Made by a program: the position numbers and the translations under genes. A DNA stretch of 64,000 bases from JAKFDI01 sp044508835 (GTDB lineage Bacteria > Pseudomonadota > Gammaproteobacteria > Burkholderiales > Burkholderiaceae_C): assembly GCA_044508835.1 (NCBI GenBank), contig JBIQHD010000027.1:1-64000 (forward strand), in the 5' to 3' direction. Of this stretch, positions 54,503 to 62,673 are shown piece after piece; position 1 is the first letter of the stretch; the number at the start of each line of letters is the position of its first letter. The notes below the pieces were generated by a model, which was not told the DNA's origin, made no database searches, and worked only from the letters and a program-made list of their open reading frames with translations.

Positions 54503-56734
54503 TTATCGGCCCGTGCCCGTGTGCCCCGCCGCGGGGCCGCCGGCCCCGGCGGGCGGCGCGGCGGCGCGGCGCCTGGGGCGGGCCGCGCCCTCGGCCGCCG
54601 GCGCGGGCGGCCCGGGTTCGAGCTCGGCGAGGTCGCTCGCGAACGCCGCGACGGCCTCCTCCAGCGTGGGCATCACCCACAGCCGCTCGCTCGCCAGCGC
54701 CCGCTGCGCGGGGCGGCCCGGCGCCTGCGCCGGCGCGGCGTCGACGAGCGCGCCGTCGAGCCCGGCGGCGTTCGCCGCCATGCGCAGGAAGCCGGCCCAG
54801 GTTGCGGCGCCGCGGTTGGCCAGATGCAGCACGCCGGCCGTACCGTCGATCAGCAGGTCCAGCACGGCCTGCGCGAGCTGCGGCGCATAGGTGGGCGAGA
54901 CGGTCTCGTCCGCCGCCGCGGCGCAGGGCCGGCGCTGGCGCAGGGCCGCCGTCATGCGGGCCACGGGGCCGCCGTCGTCGCCGGGGCCGAAGAGCGGGCC
55001 GGTGCGCACGACCAGCGCCGCCGGGTCGGCGGCCAGCAGCTCGCGTTCGGCGTCGAGCGCGGCCTGGCCGCGGGCGTCGGGCGGGCGCGGCGGGTCGCTC
55101 TCGACGTACGGGGATTCCTTGGCGCCGTCGAACACCGGCGCGCCCGAAACGGCCACGAGGCGGACGCCGGCGGCGGCGCAGGCGGCCGCCAGCGCGGCGG
55201 ACCCGTCGCCGGCGCCGGCCGCGTCGACCACCGCCCACGGCTGCCAGCGCTCGAACACGGCGGCGATGGACGCCGGCCCGGCGCCGTCGAACTCATCCGG
55301 CCCGGGCACGCGGCACGGCAGCCCGCGCCGCTCGCACGCCTGCGCGAGCGCCTGGCCGAGCAGGCCCGCGCCGCCGGCGATCAGCAGCGGGCGCCCCGCC
55401 GCCGGCAGCACGCGCGCGCGGCCGTGCGGCGCCTGCGTGAAGCGCTGCTCGCGCAGCCAGGCGCCGGGCCCGTCGAGCACCGGGTGCGCGAAGCGGCCGT
55501 CGCGCGCCAGCGCACGCGCCATCGTGGCGAGCGCGGTGGGGCGCGGCGCCGGCGCGCGCACGTCCCACAGCCCCGGCGCGTAGCGCGGGCGATCCGCCTC
55601 GGGCGGCCCCTCGGGCTCGTCCACCCCGAAGGCGGCCTCGGCCGTGACCGCGCGCACGTCGATGCCCTGCCCGCGCAGCGTCTGCGCCGCCTGCCACGCG
55701 GCGTGCAGCCAGCGCATCTGCTCCTCGCGCGGGCCGTCCCGGTGCGTCGCGCTCACGACGAGCGGCAGGCGGTAGCGCTGCCAGGCCTCGCGCAGCCGCG
55801 CCTCGAAGCCGCCGATGGGCTCGCCCTGCACATGCAGCGCCTCGCGGTCGATGAAGCGGTGGCGGCCGTTGCCGCTCCACTGCTCGCGCGGATAGAGCGC
55901 GAGCCGCTCGTCGAGGAAGCGGTCGCTGCCCGGGTGCACGTCGATGCCCAGCACGTCGGGCGGGCACGGCGCCTCGACGAAGGCCATCAGCTCCGCCTCT
56001 CTCGCGCCGTGCTTGCGCAGGTAGCGCCACAGGCGGTGGCTGCGGTCCACGCGCCCGCACAGCAGGTCGAACGCGAGCCAGCGCCGCAGGTTCAGGAATT
56101 CCGCGTGGTAGCGCAGGCGCAGCGCGCTCTGCGTGAGGCCGGTGTCCTCGGCCTGCAGCAGCACGGCCTGCGGGTTGACGGCCCGCACCGCGCGCATCGC
56201 GAGCACGGTGGCGCGCGCCTGCACGAGCACGGCGCGCACGAAGCTCGCATCGCTGCGGTGCCCGGGATGCCACGCGCCCTGCAGCGTGGCGAGGCGCGCC
56301 GTCGTGACGGGCGCGTGCACCGGCGCCCAGGCCGCGATGTCCGGGAAGCGCTCGGCCGCCGCGCGCGCGTGCGCCGCCAGGCCGGCGGCGAACGCCGGAT
56401 CGAGGAGATCCGTGCCGCGCGGCCCGCTGCCATGGTGCACGAGCCCCGCCACGGCGGCGACGCCCAGCCCGCGCAGGGCGTGCATGCAGCGGTCGGCCTC
56501 GCCCCAGTCGCGCCCGCCCGCCACGTCGGGTGCGATGCGCTCCCAGGCCAGCGGCAGGCGCACGCGCGCGATGCCGAGGCCAGCGAGCCGTTCCAGGTCG
56601 GCTTCGAGGCGCGCGGCGAAGCCGGTGCGCTCGATCTGGTCGACGCTGCGCTCGCCGAGGCGCACGATGCCGCTGGCGGGGCCGGCCCACAGCTCGGGCG
56701 CGTCCACCAGCGCGGCGGCGGGCGGCGGGCTCAT
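54503..56734 (-). CDS. glycosidase-like / RmlD-type reductase fusion protein
   Basis: 743-aa fusion. Residues about 10-400 resemble family-1 glycoside hydrolases: ARVRLPLAWERIAP, LVHHGSGPRG, YHAEFLNLRRWLAFD, DVLGIDVHPGSDRF and a late ATHRDGPREEQMRW. The canonical TxNEP acid/base motif is not visible. Residues about 455-720 are an RmlD-like sugar-nucleotide reductase: PLLIAGGAGLLGQALAQAC, a Ser in AVSGAPVFDG, and PLFGPG. Such fusions are known in Burkholderiales; the reaction is unproven. It lies between the deaminase and BMP 2 with gaps of 255 and 72 bases. Confidence 0.8.
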   Translation of the reverse strand: MSPPPAAALVDAPELWAGPASGIVRLGERSVDQIERTGFAARLEADLERLAGLGIARVRLPLAWERIAPDVAGGRDWGEADRCMHALRGLGVAAVAGLVHHGSGPRGTDLLDPAFAAGLAAHARAAAERFPDIAAWAPVHAPVTTARLATLQGAWHPGHRSDASFVRAVLVQARATVLAMRAVRAVNPQAVLLQAEDTGLTQSALRLRYHAEFLNLRRWLAFDLLCGRVDRSHRLWRYLRKHGAREAELMAFVEAPCPPDVLGIDVHPGSDRFLDERLALYPREQWSGNGRHRFIDREALHVQGEPIGGFEARLREAWQRYRLPLVVSATHRDGPREEQMRWLHAAWQAAQTLRGQGIDVRAVTAEAAFGVDEPEGPPEADRPRYAPGLWDVRAPAPRPTALATMARALARDGRFAHPVLDGPGAWLREQRFTQAPHGRARVLPAAGRPLLIAGGAGLLGQALAQACERRGLPCRVPGPDEFDGAGPASIAAVFERWQPWAVVDAAGAGDGSAALAAACAAAGVRLVAVSGAPVFDGAKESPYVESDPPRPPDARGQAALDAERELLAADPAALVVRTGPLFGPGDDGGPVARMTAALRQRRPCAAAADETVSPTYAPQLAQAVLDLLIDGTAGVLHLANRGAATWAGFLRMAANAAGLDGALVDAAPAQAPGRPAQRALASERLWVMPTLEEAVAAFASDLAELEPGPPAPAAEGAARPRRRAAAPPAGAGGPAAGHTGTGR

Positions 56735-56989
56735 GCCCCGGCGGCCCGGGCCGCGCGGGCGCCGGCGATACGGTGAGAAAAATGTGCGGGCCGTCCGGCC
56801 CCCCCGCGCCGCGCGCCACCCTTCCCCGGCGCGGCGGCCGCGAACTCCCCACTTCCCCTGGCCATGCCGTCTCCATGCGGCGCGCCTGGCCGCGCGCCTC
56901 GCCCGATGAACGCATGGCGCAAGAGAGAACCGGCAGCCGCTGCGTGCGAGCACTGACTCGCCCCGACCCTGCGGCAAGCCGCATGCCCG

Positions 56990-58036
56990 TCAGCCGGCGG
57001 CGAAGACCTCGTCGAGCCGGCGCCGCCAGGCGGCCTTCTGCGCGGCGTCGGCGAAGCTCGCCTCGAAGCTGTTGGCGGCGAGCTGCCAGGCATGGCGGGC
57101 GCCCAGCTGCGGCAGCGCGTCGAACAGCGCGAGGAAGTTCCTGTTGACGTAGCCGCCGAAATACGCCGGGTCGTCGGAGTTGACGGTGACGCACAGGCCG
57201 GCATCGAGCAGCGCGGGCAGGTTGTGGTCGGCCAGGCGGTCGAACACCCGCAGCTTCACGTTCGACAGCGGGCACACGGTGAGCGGCACCCGCTCCGCGG
57301 CGAGGCGCTGCACCAGCGCCGGGTCCTCGACGCAGCGCACGCCGTGGTCGATGCGCTCGACCTTCAGCACGTCGAGCGCCGCGCGGATGTACGCGGGCGG
57401 CCCCTCCTCGCCCGCATGGGCCACGAGGTGCAGGCCGAGCTCGCGGCAGCGCGCGAACACCCGCGCGAATTTCTCCGGCGGGTGGCCGCGCTCGCTGCTG
57501 TCGAGCCCGACGCCGACGAAGTGCCGGCGCCACGGCAGCGCCTCGTCCAGCGTGGCCAGGGCCTCGTCCTCGCTCAGGTGGCGCAGGAAGCACAGGATGA
57601 GCCGCGCGCCGAGCCCCAGCTCGGCATGCGCACGGCGGCAGGCATGGCCGAGGCCCTGGATCACCGCCTCGAACGGCACGCCGCGCGCGGTGTGCGTCTG
57701 CGGGTCGAAGAAGAGCTCGGCATGCACCACGCCGTCGGCCGCGGCGCGCTCGAAGTAGGCCCAGGCCATGTCGAAGAAGTCCTGCTCGGTGCGCAGCACG
57801 CCGGCACCGGCGTAGTAGATGTCGAGAAAGCTCTGCAGGTCGGTGAAGGCGTAGGCCGCGCGCAGCGCCTCCACGCTCGGGTAGGCGAGCGCGACGCCGT
57901 TGCGCTGCGCCAGCCGGAAGATCAGCTCGGGCTCGAGCGAGCCCTCGATGTGGATGTGCAGCTCCGCCTTGGGCATGCGGCGCAGCAGCGCGGGCAGGCG
58001 GTCGCGGGGGATGCGGTCGAGATCGTCGGGGTTCAT
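56990..58036 (-). CDS. adenine/adenosine deaminase
   Basis: 348-aa zinc hydrolase. Metal ligands His27 and His29 in ELHIHIEGS, later VAHAGEEG with the catalytic Glu, and the zinc/catalytic motif VNSDDPAYFGGYV. NSDDPAYF and the overall length fit the adenine-deaminase branch better than classical adenosine deaminase (usually NTDDP), so hypoxanthine formation from adenine is the likelier reaction. GGAGCCTGCC precedes the ATG. It sits near BMP-type uptake genes, consistent with purine salvage. Confidence 0.88.
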   Translation of the reverse strand: MNPDDLDRIPRDRLPALLRRMPKAELHIHIEGSLEPELIFRLAQRNGVALAYPSVEALRAAYAFTDLQSFLDIYYAGAGVLRTEQDFFDMAWAYFERAAADGVVHAELFFDPQTHTARGVPFEAVIQGLGHACRRAHAELGLGARLILCFLRHLSEDEALATLDEALPWRRHFVGVGLDSSERGHPPEKFARVFARCRELGLHLVAHAGEEGPPAYIRAALDVLKVERIDHGVRCVEDPALVQRLAAERVPLTVCPLSNVKLRVFDRLADHNLPALLDAGLCVTVNSDDPAYFGGYVNRNFLALFDALPQLGARHAWQLAANSFEASFADAAQKAAWRRRLDEVFAAG

Positions 58037-58204
58037 TCGGCAGGCTCCGAGGGTGATGCCGCGTTCGAGCGGCGGACGCCGGTCGGCCGGCGCCCGCGGG
58101 CCCGCGCGAACGGCGACGGACGGCAGGCGCCGCCGGCTGGAAACCTCGAGCGTAGGGCACGGCGGCGCCGGCCAGCCCGCATGCCGCGTCGCTCGCAAGG
58201 ACGA

Positions 58205-58250
58205 TTCCTTATGGAAACGGTTATTTCCCCAAGGAACTTTTACTTTCCTC
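58205..58250 (+). promoter_or_regulatory. AT-rich promoter with paired GGAA...TTCC sites
   Basis: In otherwise GC-rich DNA this stretch contains GGAAACGGTTATTTCC (58213-58228) and GGAACTTTTACTTTCC (58233-58248). Both are 16 bases long, begin GGAA, end TTCC and lie exactly 20 bases apart. A third, offset TTCC-TTAT-GGAA is at 58205-58216. It ends 27 bases before the HTH-nucleotidyltransferase gene. I infer an autoregulatory operator bound by the winged-helix domain. Confidence 0.65.
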
Positions 58251-58276
58251 TCCGGATGGGCTACGCTCGCGCCGCC

Positions 58277-58933
58277 ATGCGCACTTCCGCCGCCCAGAGC
58301 CATCTCCGATTTCCGCTGACGCGGCTGCTCGGCAATGGCGGCCACGTCCGCGTGCTGCGAGCGCTCATGGCCTACGGCGCGCCGCTGGGCGCGTCGCAGC
58401 TGGCCGCCGACTCGGGCCTGACGCCGCAAGGCACCCGCCTCGTGCTGGACAGCCTGGTGGCACAGGGGCTCGTCGGCGTGCTCGGCCAGGCACGGTCGCA
58501 GCTCTTCACCATCGTGCTGCAGCATCCGATGGCTGCCGCACTGCAGGCGCTGTTCCAGCATGAACAGGCCCGGTGGAGCGAACTCCAGGGCGCGCTGCGC
58601 AGCACGCTCGAGGCGGACAGGCAGGTACGCTCGGCGTGGCTGTACGGCAGCGTGGCGCGCGGAGAGGACGAGCCGCGCAGCGACGTCGACCTCGCCCTCG
58701 TCATGAGCCGGGCCTCGCCGCAGTCGGTCGAGGCAGTCCGGGAATCGTTGCGCGCCCTGGGGGACCGGCATTTCGTCCACTTCTGCGTCGTCGCGCTCGC
58801 GCCCGCGGACGTCGCCAAGCTGCCCCCCGATGACCGCTGGTGGTCGGCGCTCTCCCGCGACGCCAGGGTGCTCAAGGGCCTCAGCCCTCAGGCGGAGGCC
58901 GCGCGCTGCACCCGCGCCGCGCGTCGTCCATGA
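58277..58933 (+). CDS. winged-helix / minimal nucleotidyltransferase protein (antitoxin-like)
   Basis: 218-aa protein. Residues 10-80 form a winged-helix DNA-binding domain (FPLTRLLGNGGHVRVLRALM, then QLAADSGLTPQGTRLVLDSL). Residues about 115-200 are a minimal nucleotidyltransferase domain with GSVARGEDEPRSDVD (Gly124-Ser125, Asp136, Asp138; GS-x10-DxD). The third catalytic acid is not evident, since the expected strand reads FVHFCVV. ATG at 58277 is chosen because codons between 58211 and 58276 are AT-rich and atypical. It overlaps the HEPN gene by ATGA. In MNT-HEPN pairs the MNT protein neutralises the HEPN toxin, in studied cases by AMPylation. Confidence 0.8.
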   Translation: MRTSAAQSHLRFPLTRLLGNGGHVRVLRALMAYGAPLGASQLAADSGLTPQGTRLVLDSLVAQGLVGVLGQARSQLFTIVLQHPMAAALQALFQHEQARWSELQGALRSTLEADRQVRSAWLYGSVARGEDEPRSDVDLALVMSRASPQSVEAVRESLRALGDRHFVHFCVVALAPADVAKLPPDDRWWSALSRDARVLKGLSPQAEAARCTRAARRP

Positions 58934-59340
58934 CCGGCAAGAGTCCTCGCAAACGGGTCGACGCGCTCTTCTGGCAAGGCCGCCTGCGTGCGGCCCGGTC
59001 GTTTCTCGAAGCCGCGCAACAGGCGGTCCTGCTGGCGGAACCCGGCCAGAACGGCAACCCGGCCATCAGCCAGATCGTGCTGGCGGCCATTGCCTACGGC
59101 GACGGCCTCACGGCCAAGCGCGCGCTCGTCATCAACCAGCAGGACCATGCCGCCGCACCCCGCCTGCTGCGCGACGTGCTGCGCGACACGCTGCCCGAGG
59201 CGCAGGAGCGCCGCTACCGCCGCATTCTCGGGTTCAAGGACGAAGTGCAGTACGGCGCGCGAACCGCCTCCATGGACGAAGCGCGCCGCCTGCTGGCGGA
59301 ATTGGAGAACTTCGCGCGCTGGGCCGAGGACCTGCTCTAG
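58930..59340 (+). CDS. HEPN-like protein, putative toxin
   Basis: 136-aa helical protein. Helix LRAARSFLEAAQQAVLLAE, then AISQIVLAAIAYGDGLTAKR, then INQQDHAAAPRLLRDVL, the segment GFKDEVQYGARTASMDEA, and a final helix. The layout, with D-H at 72-73 and KDEVQYG at 103-109, fits the HEPN superfamily. The classical R-x4-6-H RNase motif and the RxxxxHxY motif of HepT toxins are not present; the closest is R64-x8-H73. It overlaps the MNT gene by four bases. Toxin function is inferred from partnership and fold only. Confidence 0.7.
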   Translation: MTGKSPRKRVDALFWQGRLRAARSFLEAAQQAVLLAEPGQNGNPAISQIVLAAIAYGDGLTAKRALVINQQDHAAAPRLLRDVLRDTLPEAQERRYRRILGFKDEVQYGARTASMDEARRLLAELENFARWAEDLL

Positions 59341-59388
59341 GGAGCCACCTCCATGCCCCGCCGGCCTTCGACCGAGGCCGGACGCAGA

Positions 59389-59410
59389 AAGGCCGCCCGA
59401 AGGCGGCCTT
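59389..59410 (-). terminator. intrinsic terminator after the BMP lipoprotein gene
   Basis: A perfect 9-bp stem AAGGCCGCC-CGAA-GGCGGCCTT. On the minus strand it follows the BMP stop by 30 bases and runs into TTTCTGCG. It lies between convergent genes and may also act on the HEPN transcript. Confidence 0.85.
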
Positions 59411-59439
59411 GCATCATGCGCGCAAACGCGGCGCCGGCA

Positions 59440-60603
59440 TCACTTGCCGCCCGGCACCGAGCCTTCCACGCCCTTGACGAAGAACTTGATGCCGCCGAGG
59501 AAGTTGTCGTCGGCCACTTCGTCGGCCTTGAGCACCTCGCGGCCGGTGTTGTCGACGATCGGGCCCTTCCAGATCGAGAAGCTGCCGTCCTTCAGGCCCG
59601 CCTTGACGGTCTCGACCTTCTGCTTCAGCTCGGCCGGCACCTTGTCGGAGATCGAGACGATGTCGATCGCGCCTTCCTTCACGCCCCACCAGGCGCCCTG
59701 GTTGCCCTTCCACGTGCCGTCCAGCGCCTGGCGCGTCGCGTGGATGTAGTACGGCGCCCAGTTGATGACGGCCGAGGCGAGGTGGGCCTCGGGCGAGTAG
59801 GCGGTCATGTCGCTGTCCCAGCCGAAGGCGTACTTGCCGGCCTTGCCCGCGGTCTGCAGCACGGCCGAGGAGTCGGTGTTCTGGAACAGCACGTCGGCGC
59901 CGCCGTTGAGCAGCGACTGCGCCGCCTCGGTTTCCTTCGGCGGGTCGAACCAGTTGTTGATCCACACCACGCGGGTCTTGATGGCCGGGTTCACCGACTG
60001 CGCGCCCAGCGTGAAGCTGTTGATGTTGCGGATGACCTCGGGGATCGGCACCGAGCCCACCACGCCCAGCGTGTTGGTCTTGGTCATGCCGCCGGCGATG
60101 ACGCCGGCCATGTAGGCCCCTTCGTAGGTGCGGCTGTCGTAGGTGCGCAGGTTCTCGGTCTGCTTGTAGCCGGTGGCATGCTCGAACTTCACGTCCTTGT
60201 GGTCGGCGGCGACCTTGAGCATGTGCTCCATGTGGCCGAAGGTGGTGCCGAAGATCAGCTTGTTGCCCTGGCTGACCATGTCGCGGAAGACGCGCTCGGC
60301 GTCGGCGCCCTCGGGCACGCTTTCGACGAAGCTCGTCGCCACCTTGTCGCCGAACTCGGCCTCGACCGCCTTGCGGGCGTTGTCGTGGGCGAAGGTCCAG
60401 CCGCCGTCGCCCACCGGCCCGACGTAGGCGAAGGCGATCTTCAGCGGCTCGGCCTGGGGTGCGGCGGCCTGGGCGGCGGGCTCGACGGCCGGGGCCGGCG
60501 CGGGGGCTTCGTCCTTCTTGCCGCAGCCGACGAGCGCGGCGGTGGCGGCAAGTGCGCTCCAGCCGGCGGTCTTCAGCAGCGAACGCTTGGAGATGGTGGT
60601 CAT
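59440..60603 (-). CDS. BMP-family ABC transporter substrate-binding lipoprotein 1
   Basis: 387-aa binding protein of the BMP/PnrA family for purine nucleosides or nucleobases. The N terminus KRSLLKTAGWSALAATAALVGC gives a lipobox with Cys at about residue 27, followed by an Ala/Pro/Glu linker and the fold IAFAYVGPVGDGGWTFAHDN, IFGTTFGHMEHML, FEHATGYKQTENLRTYDSRT, VINWAPYYIHATRQALDGTW. CGGAGTAGCC precedes the ATG. It is the last gene of the ATPase-permease-permease-BMP operon and is followed by an intrinsic terminator. Confidence 0.94.
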   Translation of the reverse strand: MTTISKRSLLKTAGWSALAATAALVGCGKKDEAPAPAPAVEPAAQAAAPQAEPLKIAFAYVGPVGDGGWTFAHDNARKAVEAEFGDKVATSFVESVPEGADAERVFRDMVSQGNKLIFGTTFGHMEHMLKVAADHKDVKFEHATGYKQTENLRTYDSRTYEGAYMAGVIAGGMTKTNTLGVVGSVPIPEVIRNINSFTLGAQSVNPAIKTRVVWINNWFDPPKETEAAQSLLNGGADVLFQNTDSSAVLQTAGKAGKYAFGWDSDMTAYSPEAHLASAVINWAPYYIHATRQALDGTWKGNQGAWWGVKEGAIDIVSISDKVPAELKQKVETVKAGLKDGSFSIWKGPIVDNTGREVLKADEVADDNFLGGIKFFVKGVEGSVPGGK

Positions 60604-60670
60604 GGCTACTCCGTGGAATGGGTTGTTCTGTGCCGGTGCGCGATGCATCGGGCGGCGCGATTATCGAGGG

Positions 60671-61591
60671 TCAGCTGCCCGGGAAGAAGGGCTTGCCGAG
60701 CGACGCCGGCATGTTGACGCGGATCCACGTCGCGTTGCGCGAGATCAGCACCAGCACCACGATGGTGGCGAGGTACGGCATGGCCGTCAGCAGGTGCGAG
60801 GAAACGTGCACGCCCTTGCCCTGCAGGTGGAACTGCAACATCGTCACGCCGCCGAAGAGGTAGGCGCCGAGCAGCACCCGCCCGGGCCGCCAGGTGGCGA
60901 AGGTGGTGAGCGCGAGCGCGATCCAGCCCTTGCCGGCGATCATGCCCTCCACCCACAGCGGCGTGTAGACCACCGACACGTAGGCGCCCGAGATGCCGCA
61001 CAGCGCGCCGCCCGCCATCACCGCCATGAGGCGGATGCGCCGCACCGGGTAGCCGAGCGCATGCGCCGATTCGGGCGATTCGCCCACGGCGCGCAGCACC
61101 AGCCCGGCGCGCGAGCGGTACAGGAGCCAGGCGATGCCGAACGCGAGCGCCATGGCGAGGTAGACCATCGGATGCTGGCGAAACAGCGCCGGCCCGACGA
61201 AGGGCACGTCGGCCAGCACGGGGACCGCGAAGTGCGGCCGCGCCGACAGGCTCTGCTGCGTGTACGAGATCCCCACGAAAGCCGAGAAGCCGGCACCGAA
61301 CAGCGCCAGCGCGAGGCCGGTGGCGTACTGGTTGGTGTTGAGCCAGATCACCAGCAGCCCGAAGACCGCCGCGAGCAGCGCACCGGCCAGCGCTCCCGCG
61401 CCGAAGGCGAGCCAGTCGCTGCCGGTGTGCACCGCGGTGGCATAGCCCGCGATGGCGGCCACCAGCATCATGCCTTCGGCCCCGAGGTTGACGATGCCCG
61501 AGCGTTCGTTGATCAGCAGCCCGAGCGAAGCGAAGGCGAGCACGGTGCCCGCGTTCAGCGTGGCGGCGATGAGAAGTGCGGCGGCGTCCAT
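60671..61591 (-). CDS. BMP-type ABC transporter permease 2
   Basis: 306-aa inner-membrane permease of the branched-chain-transporter permease superfamily. Segments AGTVLAFASLGLLINERSGI, VNLGAEGMMLVAAIAGYATA and GLVLRAVGESPESAHALGYPVRRIR, the last being the cytoplasmic coupling loop. About eight to nine helices. It starts six bases after the upstream permease stop. Pairs with permease 1. Confidence 0.93.
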   Translation of the reverse strand: MDAAALLIAATLNAGTVLAFASLGLLINERSGIVNLGAEGMMLVAAIAGYATAVHTGSDWLAFGAGALAGALLAAVFGLLVIWLNTNQYATGLALALFGAGFSAFVGISYTQQSLSARPHFAVPVLADVPFVGPALFRQHPMVYLAMALAFGIAWLLYRSRAGLVLRAVGESPESAHALGYPVRRIRLMAVMAGGALCGISGAYVSVVYTPLWVEGMIAGKGWIALALTTFATWRPGRVLLGAYLFGGVTMLQFHLQGKGVHVSSHLLTAMPYLATIVVLVLISRNATWIRVNMPASLGKPFFPGS

Positions 61592-61596
61592 CGTGT

Positions 61597-62673
61597 CTAT
61601 TCCTTCACCGCGGCACCCGCGCGGCCCCAGCGCACGCGGTAGTGGATGAGCGTGTCGCAGGCCAGCAGCGTGAACAGCAGCAGCCCCTGGAACACACCGG
61701 TGATCGACTTGGGCAGGCCGAGCCGCGTCTGCGCCAGCTCGCCGCCGATGTAGAACATGCTCATCAGCACGGCCGAGAACACGATGCCCACCGGATGCAG
61801 CCGCCCGACGAAGGCGACGATGATGGCCGCGAAGCCGTAGCCTGCCGGCAGGTGCGGCGTGAGCTGGCCGAGCGGCCCCGCCAGTTCCAGCCCGCCGGCG
61901 AGGCCGGCCATGCCGCCGGAGACCAGCAGCGCCGTCCACAGCGTGCGGCGTGACGAGAAGCCCGCATAGCGCGCCGCCGCCGGCGCCAGGCCGCCCACCT
62001 CCTGCCGGAAGCCGGCATAGAGGCGGAACATGAACAGCCAGAACGCCGCCACCGCGACCAGCGCGACGATCGACCCGGCGTTCACCCGCAGGCCGATGAA
62101 CAGCCGCGGGATCTTCGTCGGCTCGGCGAAGGTGACGGTCTGCGGGAAGTTGTAGCCCGCCGGGTCCTTCCAAGGCCCGTAGACCAGGTAGCCGAGCACC
62201 TGCACCGCCACGTACACCAGCATCAGGCTGACCAGGATCTCGTTGGCGTTCATGCGGTCGCGCAGGAAGGCGACGATGGCCGCCCAGGCCATGCCGCCGA
62301 GCACCGCGGCGGCGAGGATGGCGACGACGATCCAGCGGCTCGTCTCCTTGTCGGCCAGCATCGCCACGCCGCCCGCGCACACCGCGCCGATGATGAACTG
62401 CCCTTCCGCGCCGATGTTCCACACGTTGGAGCGGAAGCACACCGCGAGGCCCAGCGCGATCAGCAGCAGCGGCACCGCCTTGACCGACAGCTCGGACAGT
62501 GCGTAGCCGCTCTTCAGCGGCTCGACGAAGAACACCTGCAGCCCGCGCACCGGGTCCTTGCCCAGCGCCGCGAAGAGCAGCACGCCGATCAGCACCGTGA
62601 CCGCCAGCGCCAGCAGCGGCGAGAGCAGCGACATCGCGCGGCTCGGCTCGGGGCGGGTCTCGAAGCGGATCAT
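61597..62673 (-). CDS. BMP-type ABC transporter permease 1
   Basis: 358-aa inner-membrane permease. It has an N-terminal helix after the cytoplasmic tail, then FRSNVWNIGAEGQFIIGAVC, FLRDRMNANEILVSLMLVYVAVQ, and a loop LAPAAARYAGFSSRRT before GGMAGLAGGLELAG. Typical of the larger permease of nucleoside/purine transporters such as NupB. The ATG overlaps the ATPase stop by four bases (ATGA). Confidence 0.93.
   Translation of the reverse strand: MIRFETRPEPSRAMSLLSPLLALAVTVLIGVLLFAALGKDPVRGLQVFFVEPLKSGYALSELSVKAVPLLLIALGLAVCFRSNVWNIGAEGQFIIGAVCAGGVAMLADKETSRWIVVAILAAAVLGGMAWAAIVAFLRDRMNANEILVSLMLVYVAVQVLGYLVYGPWKDPAGYNFPQTVTFAEPTKIPRLFIGLRVNAGSIVALVAVAAFWLFMFRLYAGFRQEVGGLAPAAARYAGFSSRRTLWTALLVSGGMAGLAGGLELAGPLGQLTPHLPAGYGFAAIIVAFVGRLHPVGIVFSAVLMSMFYIGGELAQTRLGLPKSITGVFQGLLLFTLLACDTLIHYRVRWGRAGAAVKE

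Noticed and set aside
54503..54510. TTATCGGC (a reversed GCCGATAA) near the end of the fusion gene
   Set aside because: It lies inside coding sequence and has no -35 match at the required spacing.
58211..58276. An upstream ATG for the winged-helix-MNT gene, with AAGGA nine bases before it
   Set aside because: Codons here (GTT, ATT, CCA, AGG, TTT, TTT, CCT) are atypical and overlap the paired operator, and the protein domain starts after 58277. It remains a minor possibility.
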